Shown here one piece after another: positions 10,345-21,741 of a stretch of DNA of 64,000 bases; positions within the stretch are counted from its first letter, which is position 1; each line of letters opens with the position of its first letter. Position numbers and translations under genes: made by a program. This DNA comes from Aradus depressus. Taxonomy: Eukaryota; Arthropoda; Insecta; Hemiptera; Aradidae. The DNA lies in assembly GCA_963662175.1 (NCBI GenBank), contig OY759216.1, positions 44,595,087 through 44,659,086 on the forward strand. The letters are read 5' to 3'. Under the pieces are notes generated by a model. That model was not told the DNA's origin and made no database searches. It saw only the letters and a list, made by a program, of their open reading frames with translations.

Positions 10345-10590
10345 TCATTAAGGAGAAACCTGATTTCAGTTGATTTCTTATGGATTCCAGTTCATTGTGG
10401 TATTGCGGGTAACGAATCAGCTGACATGTATTCCAGGCATGCCGATAATAAGTTGGGGTTATCGCAAGAATCGCTAGAGTTTGGAATACATACTTGAGTA
10501 AATAACAAAAGGATGGAAGAGGTAGTTTTGTCTTGGTTACGTACGCAGACCAGACTGACCCATGGACATCTGATAGCTCAGAGGCAGATG
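10345..10590 (+). pseudogene. Non-LTR retrotransposon RNase H and C-terminal relic
   Basis: Plus frame 1 gives WIPVHCGIAGNESADMYSRH at 10381-10440, a clear RNase HI motif (WxPxHxGIxGNExAD, with the catalytic-site Asp) as in I, R1 and Jockey-group ORF2 proteins. After an in-frame stop (10495-10497) the same frame resumes with EVVLSWLRTQTRLTHGHLIA, the segment that normally precedes the C-terminal zinc knuckle. The knuckle itself is missing: from ~10585 the frame enters the 95-bp tandem array. A decayed relic with no upstream RT in this window. Confidence 0.8.
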
Positions 10591-11470
10591 GTGTTCTTGG
10601 ATGTACATGACGATGACACCTCTCTCGATAAGCGGTAGGACTGGTGTGCGGTGCCCTCCCAGGGATGTGTGTACACAGGCTGATGGTGTTCTTGGATATA
10701 CATGACGAAGACACCTCTCTCGATGAGCGGTAGGACTGGTGTGCGGTGTCCTCCCAGGGATGTCTGTACATAGGCTGATGGTGTTCTTGGATATACATGA
10801 CGATGATACCTTTCTCGATGAGCGGTAGGGCTGGTGTGCGGTGTCCTCCCAGGGATGTGTGTACACTGGCTGATGGTGTTCTTGGATATACATGACGATG
10901 ACACCTCTCTCGATGAGCGGTAGGACTGGTGTGCGGTGCCCTCCCAGGGATGTGTGTTCACTGGCTGATGGTGTTCTTGGATATACATGACGATGACACC
11001 TCTCTCGATGAGCGGTAGGACTGCTGTGCGGTATCCTCCCAGGGATGTCTGTACATAGGCTGATGGTGTTCTTGGATAGACATGACGATGACACCTCTCT
11101 CGATGAGCGGTAGGACTGGTGTGCGGTGTCCTCCCAGGGATGTGTGTACACTGGCTGATGGTGTTCTTGGATTTACATGACGATGACACCTCTCTCGATG
11201 AGCGGTAGGACTTGTGTGCGGTGCCCTCCCAGGGATGTGTGTACACAGGCTGATGGAGTTCTTGGATATACATGACGATGACACCTCTCTCGATGAGCGG
11301 TAGGACTTGTGTGCGGTGTCCTTCCAGGGATGTGTGTACACTGGCTGATGGTGTTCTTGGATATACATGACGATGACACCTCTCTCGATGAGCGGTAGGA
11401 CTGGTGTGCGGTGCCCTCCCAGGGATGTGTGTACACAGGCTGATGGTGTTCTTGGATTTACATGACAATC
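10585..11470. repeat. 95-bp minisatellite, ~9.3 copies
   Basis: CTGATGGTGTTCTTGG recurs at 10680, 10775, 10870, 10965, 11060 and onward every 95 bp. Each unit also has GACACCTCTCTCGATGAGCG and CTCCCAGGGATGT. Because 95 is not a multiple of 3 and the minus strand has no stop in any phase, long overlapping minus frames (300, 204, 152 and 136 codons) appear. Their amino-acid period is 95, each cycle being the same DNA unit read in three phases. I regard these as non-coding. The array begins where the retrotransposon relic loses homology. Confidence 0.9.
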
Positions 11471-12384
11471 GCGCCTCCAAAGCCGACCCTCCGTTAAGTG
11501 CCTTCAGCTAACTTTCCACTTTAATCCCAACAGATTTTATCGAGCTTCAGTCGTCCCATCCCCTTCTTTCTTCTCCCATCCAATTATAATTTTTCGCTCT
11601 GTCAGTCACTATGTCTCTTTACGGCCGGTTCTTCACCTAAGTTCCTTGGCTATCATACAACGGTTGATATAACATTTTGAAATCTATAGCATTCACTTCT
11701 CCATTTAGAACAACTCTCAATAAAATAATTAGCGCTAAATACTACTATAACAAATAAATATTGTGACCATCTGAATCATTTATGTTTGTCAGCAGCTCAT
11801 TTCATTGTTGATCTAGATGGCAAGTTCCATTTTGTAACCGTTAATATCCGAACTTACCACTGTTCCTTTTATAATCTATTGCATTTATTAAGTGTTGATT
11901 CAATCTGATTACTTTCATTCAAACAATGTGTTGCGGCAGTTACGTTCATGTGTTTGACTTATTTTAATTTTGTTATTAAACTAAAAGATTTTTTAGATAT
12001 ACACATGTGGACCTATCAGACGGTTCAGTTCCGTTAAAAGTTACCTATTCATAGAAAATTCTGGGCTTTGGGTCCCTTCTTCAGGTCACAATGCGCCAAA
12101 TATGAAACAGAGAATGAAAACAAAATTACAATAACAATTATAAAAAAATGTATATTAACTAATATATATGAATATAAAAAAAAAATAGTAATAAGAATTT
12201 GATAATAATAATTTAAAAAAAATATAATAATAAAAATAACATAAAAAACGAAGAGAAATAAAATAAATTATACAAATAATAAAAAATAAAGATTAAGTAA
12301 TGGCCACAACATTTAGGGAGTGTATTTTTCTCATTTGCATATTGAGAATTGATAGTTGTTAAAATCAAAGAAAAAAAAAATCGT
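11471..12384. other. Unassigned stretch with AT-rich core
   Basis: No gene recognised. 12060-12090 (GGTCCCTTCTTCAGGTCACA) is a decayed relative of the hammerhead-like hairpin family at 37.9 and 39.4 kb, and, as at 39.4 kb, it is followed by A/T-rich simple sequence (12110-12300). Confidence 0.45.
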
Positions 12385-12784
12385 GCGTATATCGCCGGCT
12401 ATATACTTCCCCAATACGAATTAATCAATTAAGTATTCGCTCTCCCTCCAAAGCCAATAGACCGTTTGGACTGAAACTTAATATTTGATTTACTAGTGTC
12501 TTTTGAATCATCATACTTAATTTTGTATCGGTACATTTAAACATTGGCAGTTATTAGCTATATTTAGAGTCGTCCTTCTTCATCCATCCCCCGATCGCGC
12601 GGAAAATTGATAGTTGCTTATGGGGTTTTGAATTTAAATATAAAATTTTTATGTCGATATCTTCATTATATTGGCAGTTATTGGGATTTTTGAATTGAGC
12701 CCCTTTCTCAACCCCCTCTCCAATTTGGCTAAAAATTAATAGGTGTCGACCTTTTCAACACACATACATTCTCGTGTCGATATA

Positions 12785-13607
12785 CAGTAGAACCTATATA
12801 AGTCGAACATCAAAAGAGACGCCAAAAATTCGAGATATAGAGTTTTCGACTTGTAGAGGTTAAGATTCATTCTAACCAATTTTGAGTTAGAGAGGTGAAA
12901 TAAATAAAAATTTAAGTTACAGAGGTAACAAACATTTTTTATTATTGTTGACAGAGTACTCATTGGTAGGCCAAATTGTTCAGTAACATCTTTCTTCTTT
13001 TGACAGCTCTTCACAGCTTCGAGCACTTCTAACTTTTCAGCAAGACTCAAAGTTTTCGGTTTTGGTTTCACAGCACTCATGTTTTAACAATTTTATTCGT
13101 AAACTGTTGTAAAAATTGATGTGTATTGCGGTAGAATCAAACTACTTCTGACAATTTTTCAATGGACAACAAATGACTTGCTTCGCTAAAGTTCAAATGA
13201 AATCAGTAATAATATCCTTTATCTTAGAATTGGTAATCCTATTTATTATATACTCCTAAATTGTTTTCTAAGAAACAATGGTGTACATTGTCGGCAAATT
13301 CTTAAAGTCGGTAACTTATTTTTCTTCGAGCTATAGAGGTAATAAGTTTCAAATATTCGAGTTGTAAAGGTTGTAAAATAAAACATTGCTATGTTCGAGA
13401 TACAGAGGTCCACTTTATTTTTTCGAGTTATAGAGGGAAAATAGGTACCAAATTGGCTTGTAGGGACTCACTGATTATTTCGACTAATAGAGGGTTGAGA
13501 TTTCGAGTAATGGAGGTTTTGGGACTTGAAGGGAAAGGAACAAAACTTTTTTTTCGAGTTTTGGAGGTTTTTGACTTATCGAGGTTCGACTTAAAGAGGT
13601 TCTACTG
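12785..13607 (-). mobile_element. pogo/Tigger-like DNA transposon (non-autonomous)
   Basis: 823 bp with TA on both sides (12783-12784 and 13608-13609). The left end CAGTAGAACCTATATAAGTC and the inverted right end CAGTAGAACCTCTTTAAGTC form TIRs of the pogo/Tigger type (Tc1/mariner superfamily). The motif TTCGAG-TATAGAGGT is repeated many times inside, mostly toward the right end and always in the orientation of the right terminus. Only the beginning of a transposase remains, on the minus strand. It is too short to be autonomous. Confidence 0.88.
12933..13080 (-). pseudogene. Transposase N-terminal HTH remnant (CENP-B/pogo type)
   Basis: Starting at ATG 13080, the minus frame reads SLAEKLEVLEAVKSCQKKKD and QFGLPMSTLSTIIKN, a psq/CENPB-type helix-turn-helix as at the N-terminus of Tigger/pogo transposases (K-x-L-T/S-L-x-x-K motif, then a recognition helix). 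Similarity stops after about 50 residues. The remaining ~64 codons to 12736 run out through the TIR into family D and are not protein-like. The second HTH and the DDE catalytic core are deleted. In an intact element it would bind TIRs and catalyse excision; here it cannot. Confidence 0.85.
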
Positions 13608-13768
13608 TATTTATTTTATCGGGAGTTATTCTGTTCACAGACCCTCAGATTTTCTTTTTCTTTTTTTGAATCAGAAGGTCATGAAGACATGAAATTCGGT
13701 TGAAAACTCCGCATAGAATTTTTGACCAATTACATATTTTCCCTTATTGTATAGCTAGGGAAGTAAAA

Positions 13769-14244
13769 CACAGGAGATGTAATGGAAGTACCACAGCAGC
13801 GCATTATGCAAAGCGAAAAAAGTACGAAGTTTCATTATTTTACACAGAACAACAATTTGGTTTGAGAGAAATAATTTAGTTAATGTGTGTGTGGGTTTAT
13901 GTAAATGTAATGTTGGGAGTGTGAAACAATTAAGTCGTTGATGCAGCCACAGAGGATTGTGGGGTACCAGACCGTAGGCTGGCTGCCTTTCGGGAAATTC
14001 GACACCCGGAGTTCCCCTTCAATTTACCGTTCCACTCAACCTTGATTCCTCTCAATTTATCATACTTTAACCAATACCATGCCCTATTATAATTTCATCA
14101 TTGTGCGTGTAAGTGGTTCCTGCGTGCCAGCGATATGACATTTTTCCTATGGAGTGAAATGTATGTATGATATATATCACAGCTTAAAACTTCTGAAACT
14201 GATAAATATTTTTTTCTAATTTTTATAAACTAGTGACCTTAGTT
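13769..14244. other. Unassigned stretch
   Basis: No gene or familiar repeat recognised. Confidence 0.45.
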
Positions 14245-14480
14245 ATTATGGGTTTTAACTACGAGGTCATATCGCCTACTATCAGAGCGCTCTTTCGTCA
14301 CTCTGGTGGACATAAGCCCGACTCTACTGAGGGAGTCCTAAATTTTGCCTACCTTATTTTATTCACTTAGGATATGAATGACATTGCGCAGGTTTGAATA
14401 ATATAATAAACACCGAAGGGCCTTGGTCAGGTTCTCTCAATAAGCAAGCAAACTACCTCTGAACCAGAGTTGGGATGTTT
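14245..14480 (-). mobile_element. SINE-A copy
   Basis: Reverse complement of the tail and body: GGGTTTTAACTACGAGGTCA, TATCGCCTACTATCAGAGCG, CTCTGGTGGACATAAGCC, CCTAAATTTTGCCTACC, GAAGGGCCTTGGTCAGG and a decayed head (CAAGCAAACTACCTCTGAAC). The middle is partly degenerate. Confidence 0.8.
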
Positions 14481-14600
14481 TAAATAAAAAGTAGTTAACA
14501 ACGATCAAATCTAGCTTTGAATATAATTATATTTCGTAATATTTTAAGTAATTGTTGTACCAAAATATTAATTGAAAAACAGTTAAAATGAAAGAATAAA

Positions 14601-14958
14601 AAAAATATTGGCTGACCTCAGTAGTTAGTTAAAATATTGGCTGACCTCAGTAGTTAGTTAAAATATTGGCTGACCTCAGTAGTTAGTTAAAATATTGGCT
14701 GACCTCAGTAGTTAGTTAAAATATTGGGTGACCTCAGTAGTTAGTTAAAATATTGGCTGACCTCAGTAGTTAGTTAAAATATTGGCTGACCTCAGTAGTT
14801 AGTTAAACTATTGGCTGACCTCAGTAGTTAGTTAAAATATTGGCTGACCTCAGTAGTTAGTTAAAATATTGGCTGACCTCAGTAGTTAGTTAAAATATTG
14901 GGTGACCTCAGTAGTTAGTTAAAATATTGGCTGACCTCAGTAGTTAGTTAAAAAAAGT
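14601..14958. repeat. 29-bp minisatellite, 12 copies
   Basis: Unit GCTGACCTCAGTAGTTAGTT plus AAAATATTG, starting at 14611 and then every 29 bp to 14930. Copies are nearly identical; variants are GGTGACC in copies 5 and 11 and AAACTATTG before copy 8. The high identity points to recent expansion. Confidence 0.95.
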
Positions 14959-16469
14959 AGTTAAATATAAATAATTTAATATAATTAGTTTGTGAAAATA
15001 ATGTAAAGTTCCATATTTTGTATTTTGTTTTCAAATTAATAATTATATTAAGAAAGATATTGTTTATAAATTATGGTTTTATTTGACGACCCAAACGTGG
15101 CCTAGTAAAATTCAAAAATTATTTCAGGTTGATAAGTAGTTAAATAATAAAAGCAATAAACTACAAAAATATTTAACTATTTGCCTACTTATTATTTTGA
15201 GCTAAATTTTTTTTTTTTTTTTTTTTTTTTCCTTATACTCGAATGAGGTTTATTTGGTATATCTACAATCAGTTATAATATAACTATAAGTAAATTTGAT
15301 AACAGTGAGTGTAAAAAAAAAAAAATAATAAAAATAAATAAATAAAAAATAAAATAATAATAATAAATAAATAAAAAATTACAGAAAAAACAAAAATAAA
15401 AATAATAATAATAATAATTACAATGGCAATATACACAAATGAGCTAAATTAAAGACGATTAGTTACCAAAAAGTATTTGACAAATAATTACATGAAAATA
15501 TTTTCCTCAAATTTATAAAAAAGTGTATGGTTGTACTTTATATAAGTTATATATTATATATAAGTTATAAAAAAGTAATTCGCAAAAAAATTTTTTTTTA
15601 TAAATATTCAATATTTCCCAACTCTGCTCTGAACTACCGGCGCCCTTTTTAGTGAGTTTAAACAATTCTAATATAAAAACTTTTTGATTTGGTACTTTGT
15701 TAATTACTAATAAAATAATATTATATTTAAGTGAATAATATATCAATGTAAGATACATGTACATATATTCAATTCCTAAAATTATAGGTATGTACTATTT
15801 AGGTTATAATGATATTTTTATAAATATATAAATCTTCTTTCAGGACGACATAGCGGAAATCACGGGCCCCTTGCTCAGGTCACAAAGAGTAAAATATAGA
15901 AAAAAAAATAAAAAGAGTGAAATATACAATATATAAATATTATATTTAAATTATCAAATAATAGTAAATAGTATAAAAAAATTGAAGATAAAAGTAAACA
16001 TTTTAAATAAAAGTATTGCAATAATTAAAGGATGTTGATAGATGACAAGAAAATGAACATGGTTTTATGTAAGTAATACAACATTTATGTATGGCTATGT
16101 ATCTTTTTCCGTTTTGAACAATGAGAAGAATAATATAGTTCCGTTTCCTCTAGCATACATTTTTTTTTTTTTTTTTCCTTCTCATAAATATTTTAAAACA
16201 CATTTATATCTCTGGATCCATGTTAGTTAATTCATCGAATTGCATCTTGTCAAAGGTCTGCAATGCAAGTATCAAAAATTAATATTTATTTTAAATACTT
16301 TTTATCTATGATTAATCAGTTTTTTTTTTGTTTTTTTTTTTCAGAAGTTCTTAATGTTTGGAAACATTTTCCAAAATCGGAGATAATTCTTCATACTGAG
16401 ATGGTACTTGGTTAAGTTGCAGACACAACAAGAAGGTAGGAGCATAAGTTATGTGTATTGTATATTATT
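14959..16469. other. Unassigned AT-rich stretch with poly-T and A-rich runs
   Basis: A T homopolymer lies at ~15208-15230, A/AAT-rich simple sequence at ~15313-15420 and T-runs at ~16160-16178 and ~16319-16341. GGTTTATTTGGTATATCTAC (15247) resembles 59669-59690, suggesting a shared repeat. 15840-15900 has a weak CCCCTTGCTCAGGTCACAAA hairpin-family relic. No gene is seen. Confidence 0.5.
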
Positions 16470-16685
16470 GTGACTCGTTCCCGGACTTTAAATACGAGGT
16501 CATATCGCTTACTAACACGCTTTCGTCGCTCTGGTAGGTGGGAGTGCTAAATTTTGATCTTTAACAATGTCGTACAGGCTCAAGACTATTGTTTAACGTC
16601 CAACCCGAAGGACGGCGTGCTCAAGGTTTTTTAATCTTTCAGATACCCTAAGGACCTCGGCACCCGCAATTTTGAATTCAGTATT
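16470..16685 (-). mobile_element. SINE-A copy
   Basis: CGAGGTCATATCGCTTACTA, TCGTACAGGCTCAAGACTAT, CCCGAAGGACGGCGTGCTCA and CTAAGGACCTCGGCACCCGC appear in the expected reverse order. The head is truncated. Confidence 0.8.
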
Positions 16686-16724
16686 TTATGTTCTCCGACA
16701 CCCTGAATCAAAAATGAAAAAAAA

Positions 16725-17030
16725 AAAAAATTCTGTTTATCTGTTTGTTCTAACTCCCGATAGAATGAATGTACCATCACGACAATTTTATATTCTTATT
16801 AATTTTCAGTGGAATCGGCCAAAAAGAGGAGTGGGTCAAAAAGGGGCTCAATTCAAAAACCCCGGATAACTGCCGATGTAATGATTTTATCGACACACAA
16901 TTTAGTGTGAGAATATTTATTATTAGTCCAGACAGTGGTTTTGAAGAGAAGAGAAAAGTAAATTGGTTAATTCGTTTTGAAGAAGTACATTATCGGTGAT
17001 ACACCGATGTCTTTTATTTTTTTTATTATT
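16725..17030 (+). repeat. Family-D copy, 3' half
   Basis: ACTCCCGATAGAATGAATGT, CAATTCAAAAACCCCGGATA, CTGCCGATGTAATGA and a terminal GTACATTATCGGTGATACAC followed by T-rich DNA. Two short plus frames over it are not genes. Confidence 0.7.
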
Positions 17031-17980
17031 ATTTATTTATTTTTTTTATTTATTTTTTATTATTTTTTTTTTACAAGTAGATATTTACAACTACAAAACT
17101 AAATACAACAATCACCCCACTCCCTTGTCACTGATTCACTCTCATTTGTAACTAATCACTGTTACTGCAGCTGCTAAGGAGGTCTCTATCTCTCGTTGGG
17201 GAAGTATGGCAGAAAGGAGGGCACGGACTAGAGAATTATTGTGGGAACTAAGATGGGAAAATAATTTTTTATACTAGGATTTAGCGACTTCGGTAACAAA
17301 AGGTACGTTAATGTCAGTGTGAAGAGTTTTGTTGGAGAGGTAACAATGTGGATTCAAGACAAATTGACGTTACACAGAACTTTAACTTATGTATAGAGAA
17401 AGAAAAAGCTTCTTTTTCCCCGTTTTCTCTGGACGATTTGGTGTGGATTGAAGAATTGGTGAAGGTGAAGAACAAAAGATTCGGTGGAATGATAATTGGA
17501 GTGAAGGGTCACGTGAGGAGCTGGCTGATTGGAGTGGAGACTGGTTCAAGAAGGACTCGGGATTGGTCTGGGATTTCAACCAATCACGTTGCTTTGATTG
17601 GAAAAACCACCAACCAGTCTCTCTCTTATATTTAAATCATATCCTTCCATTCCATCCCCTCTCAGAAGATTCCACTTTCAGATCCTCATCCTTCTTCACC
17701 CGCCTCATTTCCACCAATATGTTCCTCCACATCCCTCTCTATAAATAATGAATAAAATCAATTAAAATCCCAAAATCATCTGTGTGGATAAAATCAATTA
17801 GAAGTCTTATTTTCAAACGGTTCCCTAAGCTTGGGTAATTCAATCTCATTTGGATTTACAGAATAAATCTCATAATACCATATTAATAAATAAATTTAAA
17901 ATAAATAAAAAATCCTCAGTAAATCACTTATTAACTTTTGCATAAAATAATAGACTTACATAAGATACATTCAAATTACA
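17031..17980. other. Unassigned stretch with promoter-like motif cluster
   Basis: T-rich to 17070. Between 17505 and 17640 there are one CACGTG E-box (GGTCACGTGAGG), several ATTGG/CCAAT boxes and an AT-rich TATA-like string (CTTATATTTAAATC at 17624). The 95-codon plus frame (17348-17635) has no recognisable domain. No transcript can be inferred. Confidence 0.35.
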
Positions 17981-18250
17981 GTACATCGGCAGTTATTATG
18001 GTTTTGGGCTGATTTCGAGAATATTAGTATATGTCGTCCTTATGAGGTTTTGAAATATAAAATTTTATGTCAATACATTCTTTACAAGGGCAGTTATTAG
18101 AGAAACACCTTTTTTCTTTGGCCGATTTTACTGAAAATCAATATGTCAACACATGGGTTCTGCTTATGGGTTCTGGGTTATTCTTTTCACTTTTCATGTC
18201 GATACATTCATTTTATCGAGAGATATGTAATATTTCGTGCAGCCGGGGAA
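17981..18250 (-). repeat. Family-D fragment
   Basis: CATCGGCAGTTATTATGGTT, TGTCGTCCTTATGAGGTTTT, GTCAATACATTC and CATTCATTTTATCGAGAG mark two decayed D modules. Confidence 0.65.
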
Positions 18251-19314
18251 ATAAAAATACGTATATAATACGTAACATATACATACATATATTATAAATA
18301 ACATCGTTGGACTTAGGATACATATACAACTATGGGAGCCTCATATCAAGTAAATAAAAGTTCAACATATACACATATTCACTATTTTCACCCACACAGT
18401 TGCAGTTACTAACATGGAACAAAGTCTGCGAAAAAAATTAGTCAAAAACATCACGTGGTGTCTGAAGGTTGCGTCAAGTTAGCCCCGCACGTTTCGTTTT
18501 TTAAATTATATCAAATGTAATGAATTGTGCTCGTTTTGTGCTGAATTGTCCTGGCATCAATCAATATACAATTATCATAAACAAATTTTTTTTTTCAAAG
18601 GGTGTTTTTTTTTTTTAAATTATGAAATTAGAGGAACAAAAATGATATTGATCGAACAAGTATTTTTGATGATTTATCAGTGGTTCAAATTTTCAGAAAG
18701 GTTGAAGTCCACCATGTACCATTGAAAAGAAAAAAAAGGTTTGGGTAGAGGGCGTTGGAGGAGGTCCGAAGTTTTTCAATAATCTAGCTAGAGTCACCCG
18801 AACGGAAATACTAGATTCTGTCGATTATAAATGTACAAAATAAAATATTTAATAATTATTATACAAAATCAGTTTAAAAATTCAATGGATATGTCAGTCC
18901 AATGCTGGGTTGTTGCAATGACGACAGATCAGTTTTGGTCGCTAAATTTATTTTTAATTTTATTTTTTCAGCTTTCTGTACAGGTTTAAATAAATAAATA
19001 ACGAAAAAACAAAAAAAAAAAAATTATGTTAAATAAACGTCAGATTAATGTGTACGGTGAGTTTATAGGATTTAAATAACATTATTTATTTATTTCTGCC
19101 AAATTTGAACTTTGGATTGACCTTTTGACCTGATGCCCCCCGAACCTGATCTGGGACTCTGATAATATCCCCCCTCCCTATTACCCGCTACCACTTTGCA
19201 GACTCCTGATAGCATATTAGGATAGCTACCTTTACAACTGTAGGAAAGTTGTTTTTAATGAATTCATAGATGTACCCCTGATGATGACGCAATTCCATTG
19301 AAAACCAGTTCTGG
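18251..19314. other. Unassigned stretch with one hammerhead-like motif
   Basis: No gene. 19268-19320 contains a CTGATGA...GAAA hairpin motif (CTGATGA 19278-19284, GAAA 19300-19303) flanked by TACCC upstream and TGGTA downstream that could pair. Confidence 0.45.
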
Positions 19315-19885
19315 TAAGTTTTTGCTCTCCCTCCAAAATCAATCGACCTTTCGGGCTAAAAATCAATAATTGAGGATTTGAATTTAAATATGAAATTTCA
19401 TGTAGATACACTATTTACATATTGTATATCGACCGTTTTTAGAGTTTTTTTTGGTCCTTGGGCAACTTTCGCTGAAAATCGATAGGAGTCGTCCTTACGC
19501 GGTTTTGGAGACATATAAAATTTTAAGGCTCTTCTGTTTCATGAGAAATAACTTCCTATTGAATGAATGTATCGACTCTAAATTTTATATATATCAAAAT
19601 CGATCCTTAGATGATACCTAATGATTTTCAGTCAACTAAAGAGCAGTGGGGGGAACTGAGGAGGGAGGCTTAACACAACAAATATAATAACGAAATAATG
19701 CCAAATATAATAATGCCTTTGTAGTGAATGCATTGACACAGCATTGCATATGTAAATTCAAAATCCTATAGGTATGACACCTATTAATTTGCAGCTCAGA
19801 ATCAGTCGAAAGGAAAGGGATCAGAGAAGGGAAGCTCGACTAAAATACTAATAACTAATGAATGTTAATACCTGCTGTAAACAAA
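19315..19885. repeat. Two family-D pieces, head to head
   Basis: 19315-19540 is minus (TTTTTGCTCTCCCTCCAAAA, then TAGGAGTCGTCC), and 19550-19885 is plus (GAATGAATGTATCGACTCTA, CAGTCGAAAGGAAAGGGATC, CTAATAACTAATGAATG). Confidence 0.65.
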
Positions 19886-19948
19886 TAGTGTAAATAATAG
19901 AAGTAAATAAATATTAAATAAATGGACTATATATAGGTTAACTAATCT

Positions 19949-21741
19949 TCTATATTAATAAAGCTGAAACGGGGTTTGTTTGTTTGTTTGTATGTTTGTT
20001 CCAGCATCACGCCCAAACCGCTGGACGGATTTTTGTGAAACTTCCCATGTAGCATTCTTTTGAGCCCGATTGAATAATAGGCTATGTGGCGTCCCAAAAT
20101 TTTGATCGGGAGAGGGGGTTGTAAGGGGGGCCTAAGTATATAAATAGTGCTAACTCATTAACTAATGGTCAAATTGTCATGAAATTTCACACGTAGTCTT
20201 TTTGAAAGCCAAACAGGAAAAAAAGGTGTGTGGCGTCCCAAAGTTTTGAACGGGAGGGGGGGTTGTGGGGGGGCCTAAGTATAAATATAGAGCTAACTCA
20301 TGAACTAATGGGCGAATCGTCATGAAATTTCACATGTAGTATTTTTAAAAGCCAAATAGGAAAAAAAGGTGTGTGGCGTCCCAAAGTTTTGAACGGGAGG
20401 GGGGGTTGTGGGGGGGCCTAAGTATAAATATAGAGCTAACTCTTTAACAGTTGGTCGGATTGTCACGAAGTTTCACATGTAGTATTCCTGAAGAACAAAT
20501 AAAAAAAATAGGCGGTGTGACGGCTCAAACTTTTTTACGGGAGGGGGGTAGTGGGGGGGCCTAAGTATAAATATAGAGCTAACTCATTAACTAATGGGCG
20601 AATCGTCATGAAATTTCACATGTAGTATTTTTAAAAGCCAAATAGGAAAAAAAGGTGTGTGGCGTCCCAAAGTTTTGAACGGGAGGGAGGGTTGTGGGGG
20701 GGCCTAAGTATAAATATAGAGCTAACTCTTTAACGGTTGGTCGGATTGTCACGAAATTTCACATGGAGTATTCCTGAAGACCAATTAGAAAAATAGGCGG
20801 TGTGACGGCTCAAAATTTTTTACGGGAGGGGGGGGGTAGTGGGGGGGCCTAAGTATAAATATAGAGCTAACTCATTAACTAATGGGCGAATCGTCATGAA
20901 ATTTCACATGTAGTATTTTAGCTAGCTGTAGTGCTCAGCCCCAGCGTTCCTAACTATGTACTGGCTGTGGGGTTCGCTGTTGCAAGGCACCTACAAGACA
21001 TTTACTAGCTGTGATGCCCAGCGTTTCTAATTACGTACTAGCTGTTGCAAGGCGCTAGCAGTGTGGCCCAGCGTATTTCACTACGTAGGTACTAGCCGTG
21101 GGGTCCGCCGTTGCAAAACTCATACTAGCTGTGATGCCCTGTGGTTCTAATACATACTATCTATGGGGTTCGCAGTTGCAAAGCACTTACTAACTGTAAT
21201 GCCCAGCGTATTTAACTACATACTAGCTGTGGGGTCCGCTGTTGCAAGGCACTTAATAGCTGTGATGCCCAGCGTTCCTAACTTCGTACTAGCTGTGGGG
21301 TCCGCTGTTGCGAGGCACATACTAGCTGTGGTGACCAGCGTTCCTAACTACGTACTAGCTGTTGGGTCCGCCGTCGCAAGGCACATACTAGCTATGATGC
21401 CCAGCATTCCCAACTACGTACTAGCTGTGGTGCTCAGCGTTGCAAGCCACATACTAGCTGTGGTCACAAACGTTCTTAAGTACGCACTGACTAGGACGTC
21501 CAGCGATGCTAAGTATTCACTAGGTGTGGCTTCCGCCGTTGAAAGGCGCATACTAGCTGTGGTGCCCAGGGGTCCTAAAAACTTACTAGCGTTACAACAG
21601 CTGAAGGACTATAAGGCTTATTCCGTATGAATAATTGAAAATTATAACATCATGAATGTACTGTCGAGGAACTGAATAGCGTTATAGAAGATATTGGGAG
21701 AAAAATCAAAGTTCCCCGGGCAACGCCGGGTATAACTGCTA
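19949..21741 (+). mobile_element. Helitron copy 1 (non-autonomous)
   Basis: The 5' end is TCTATATTAATAAAGCTGAA, the classic Helitron TC start. The 3' end has the hairpin CCCGGGCAACGCCGGG (21715-21730) followed by TATAACTGCTA. The expected terminal CTRR is altered (CTAT). Inside are six ~143-bp units (GGCGTCCCAAAGTTTTGAAC, then G-runs) at 20086-20920, then a 66-bp array to ~21630. No Rep/helicase is encoded. The 155-codon frame (21163-21630) is the 66-bp array read as 22-residue repeats. Confidence 0.88.

Larger units (their letters stand above)
12385..13768 (-). repeat. Family-D copy split by a pogo-like insertion
   Basis: D sequence runs from ATCGCCGGCTATATACTTCC to CGTGTCGATA at 12784. It resumes at 13608 with TATTTATTTTATCGGGAGTT and ends with GACCAATTACATATTTTCCC near 13745. 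Removing 12785-13607 and one TA restores a D module whose junction closely matches uninterrupted copies (GTCGATACATTCATTCTATC). Confidence 0.8.

Noticed and set aside
10340..11480. Overlapping minus frames of 136-300 codons as real proteins
   Set aside because: They are the same 95-bp DNA unit read in successive phases; the protein repeat of 95 residues is a by-product.
12736..12932. C-terminal part of the 114-codon minus frame as transposase
   Set aside because: Protein similarity ends after the HTH; the rest reads through subterminal repeats, the TIR and family D.
14601..14958. CRISPR-like array of regular repeats
   Set aside because: Units are contiguous, without variable spacers, in a eukaryotic TE-rich context. 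The same applies to the 63-, 66-, 95-, 143- and 160-bp arrays.
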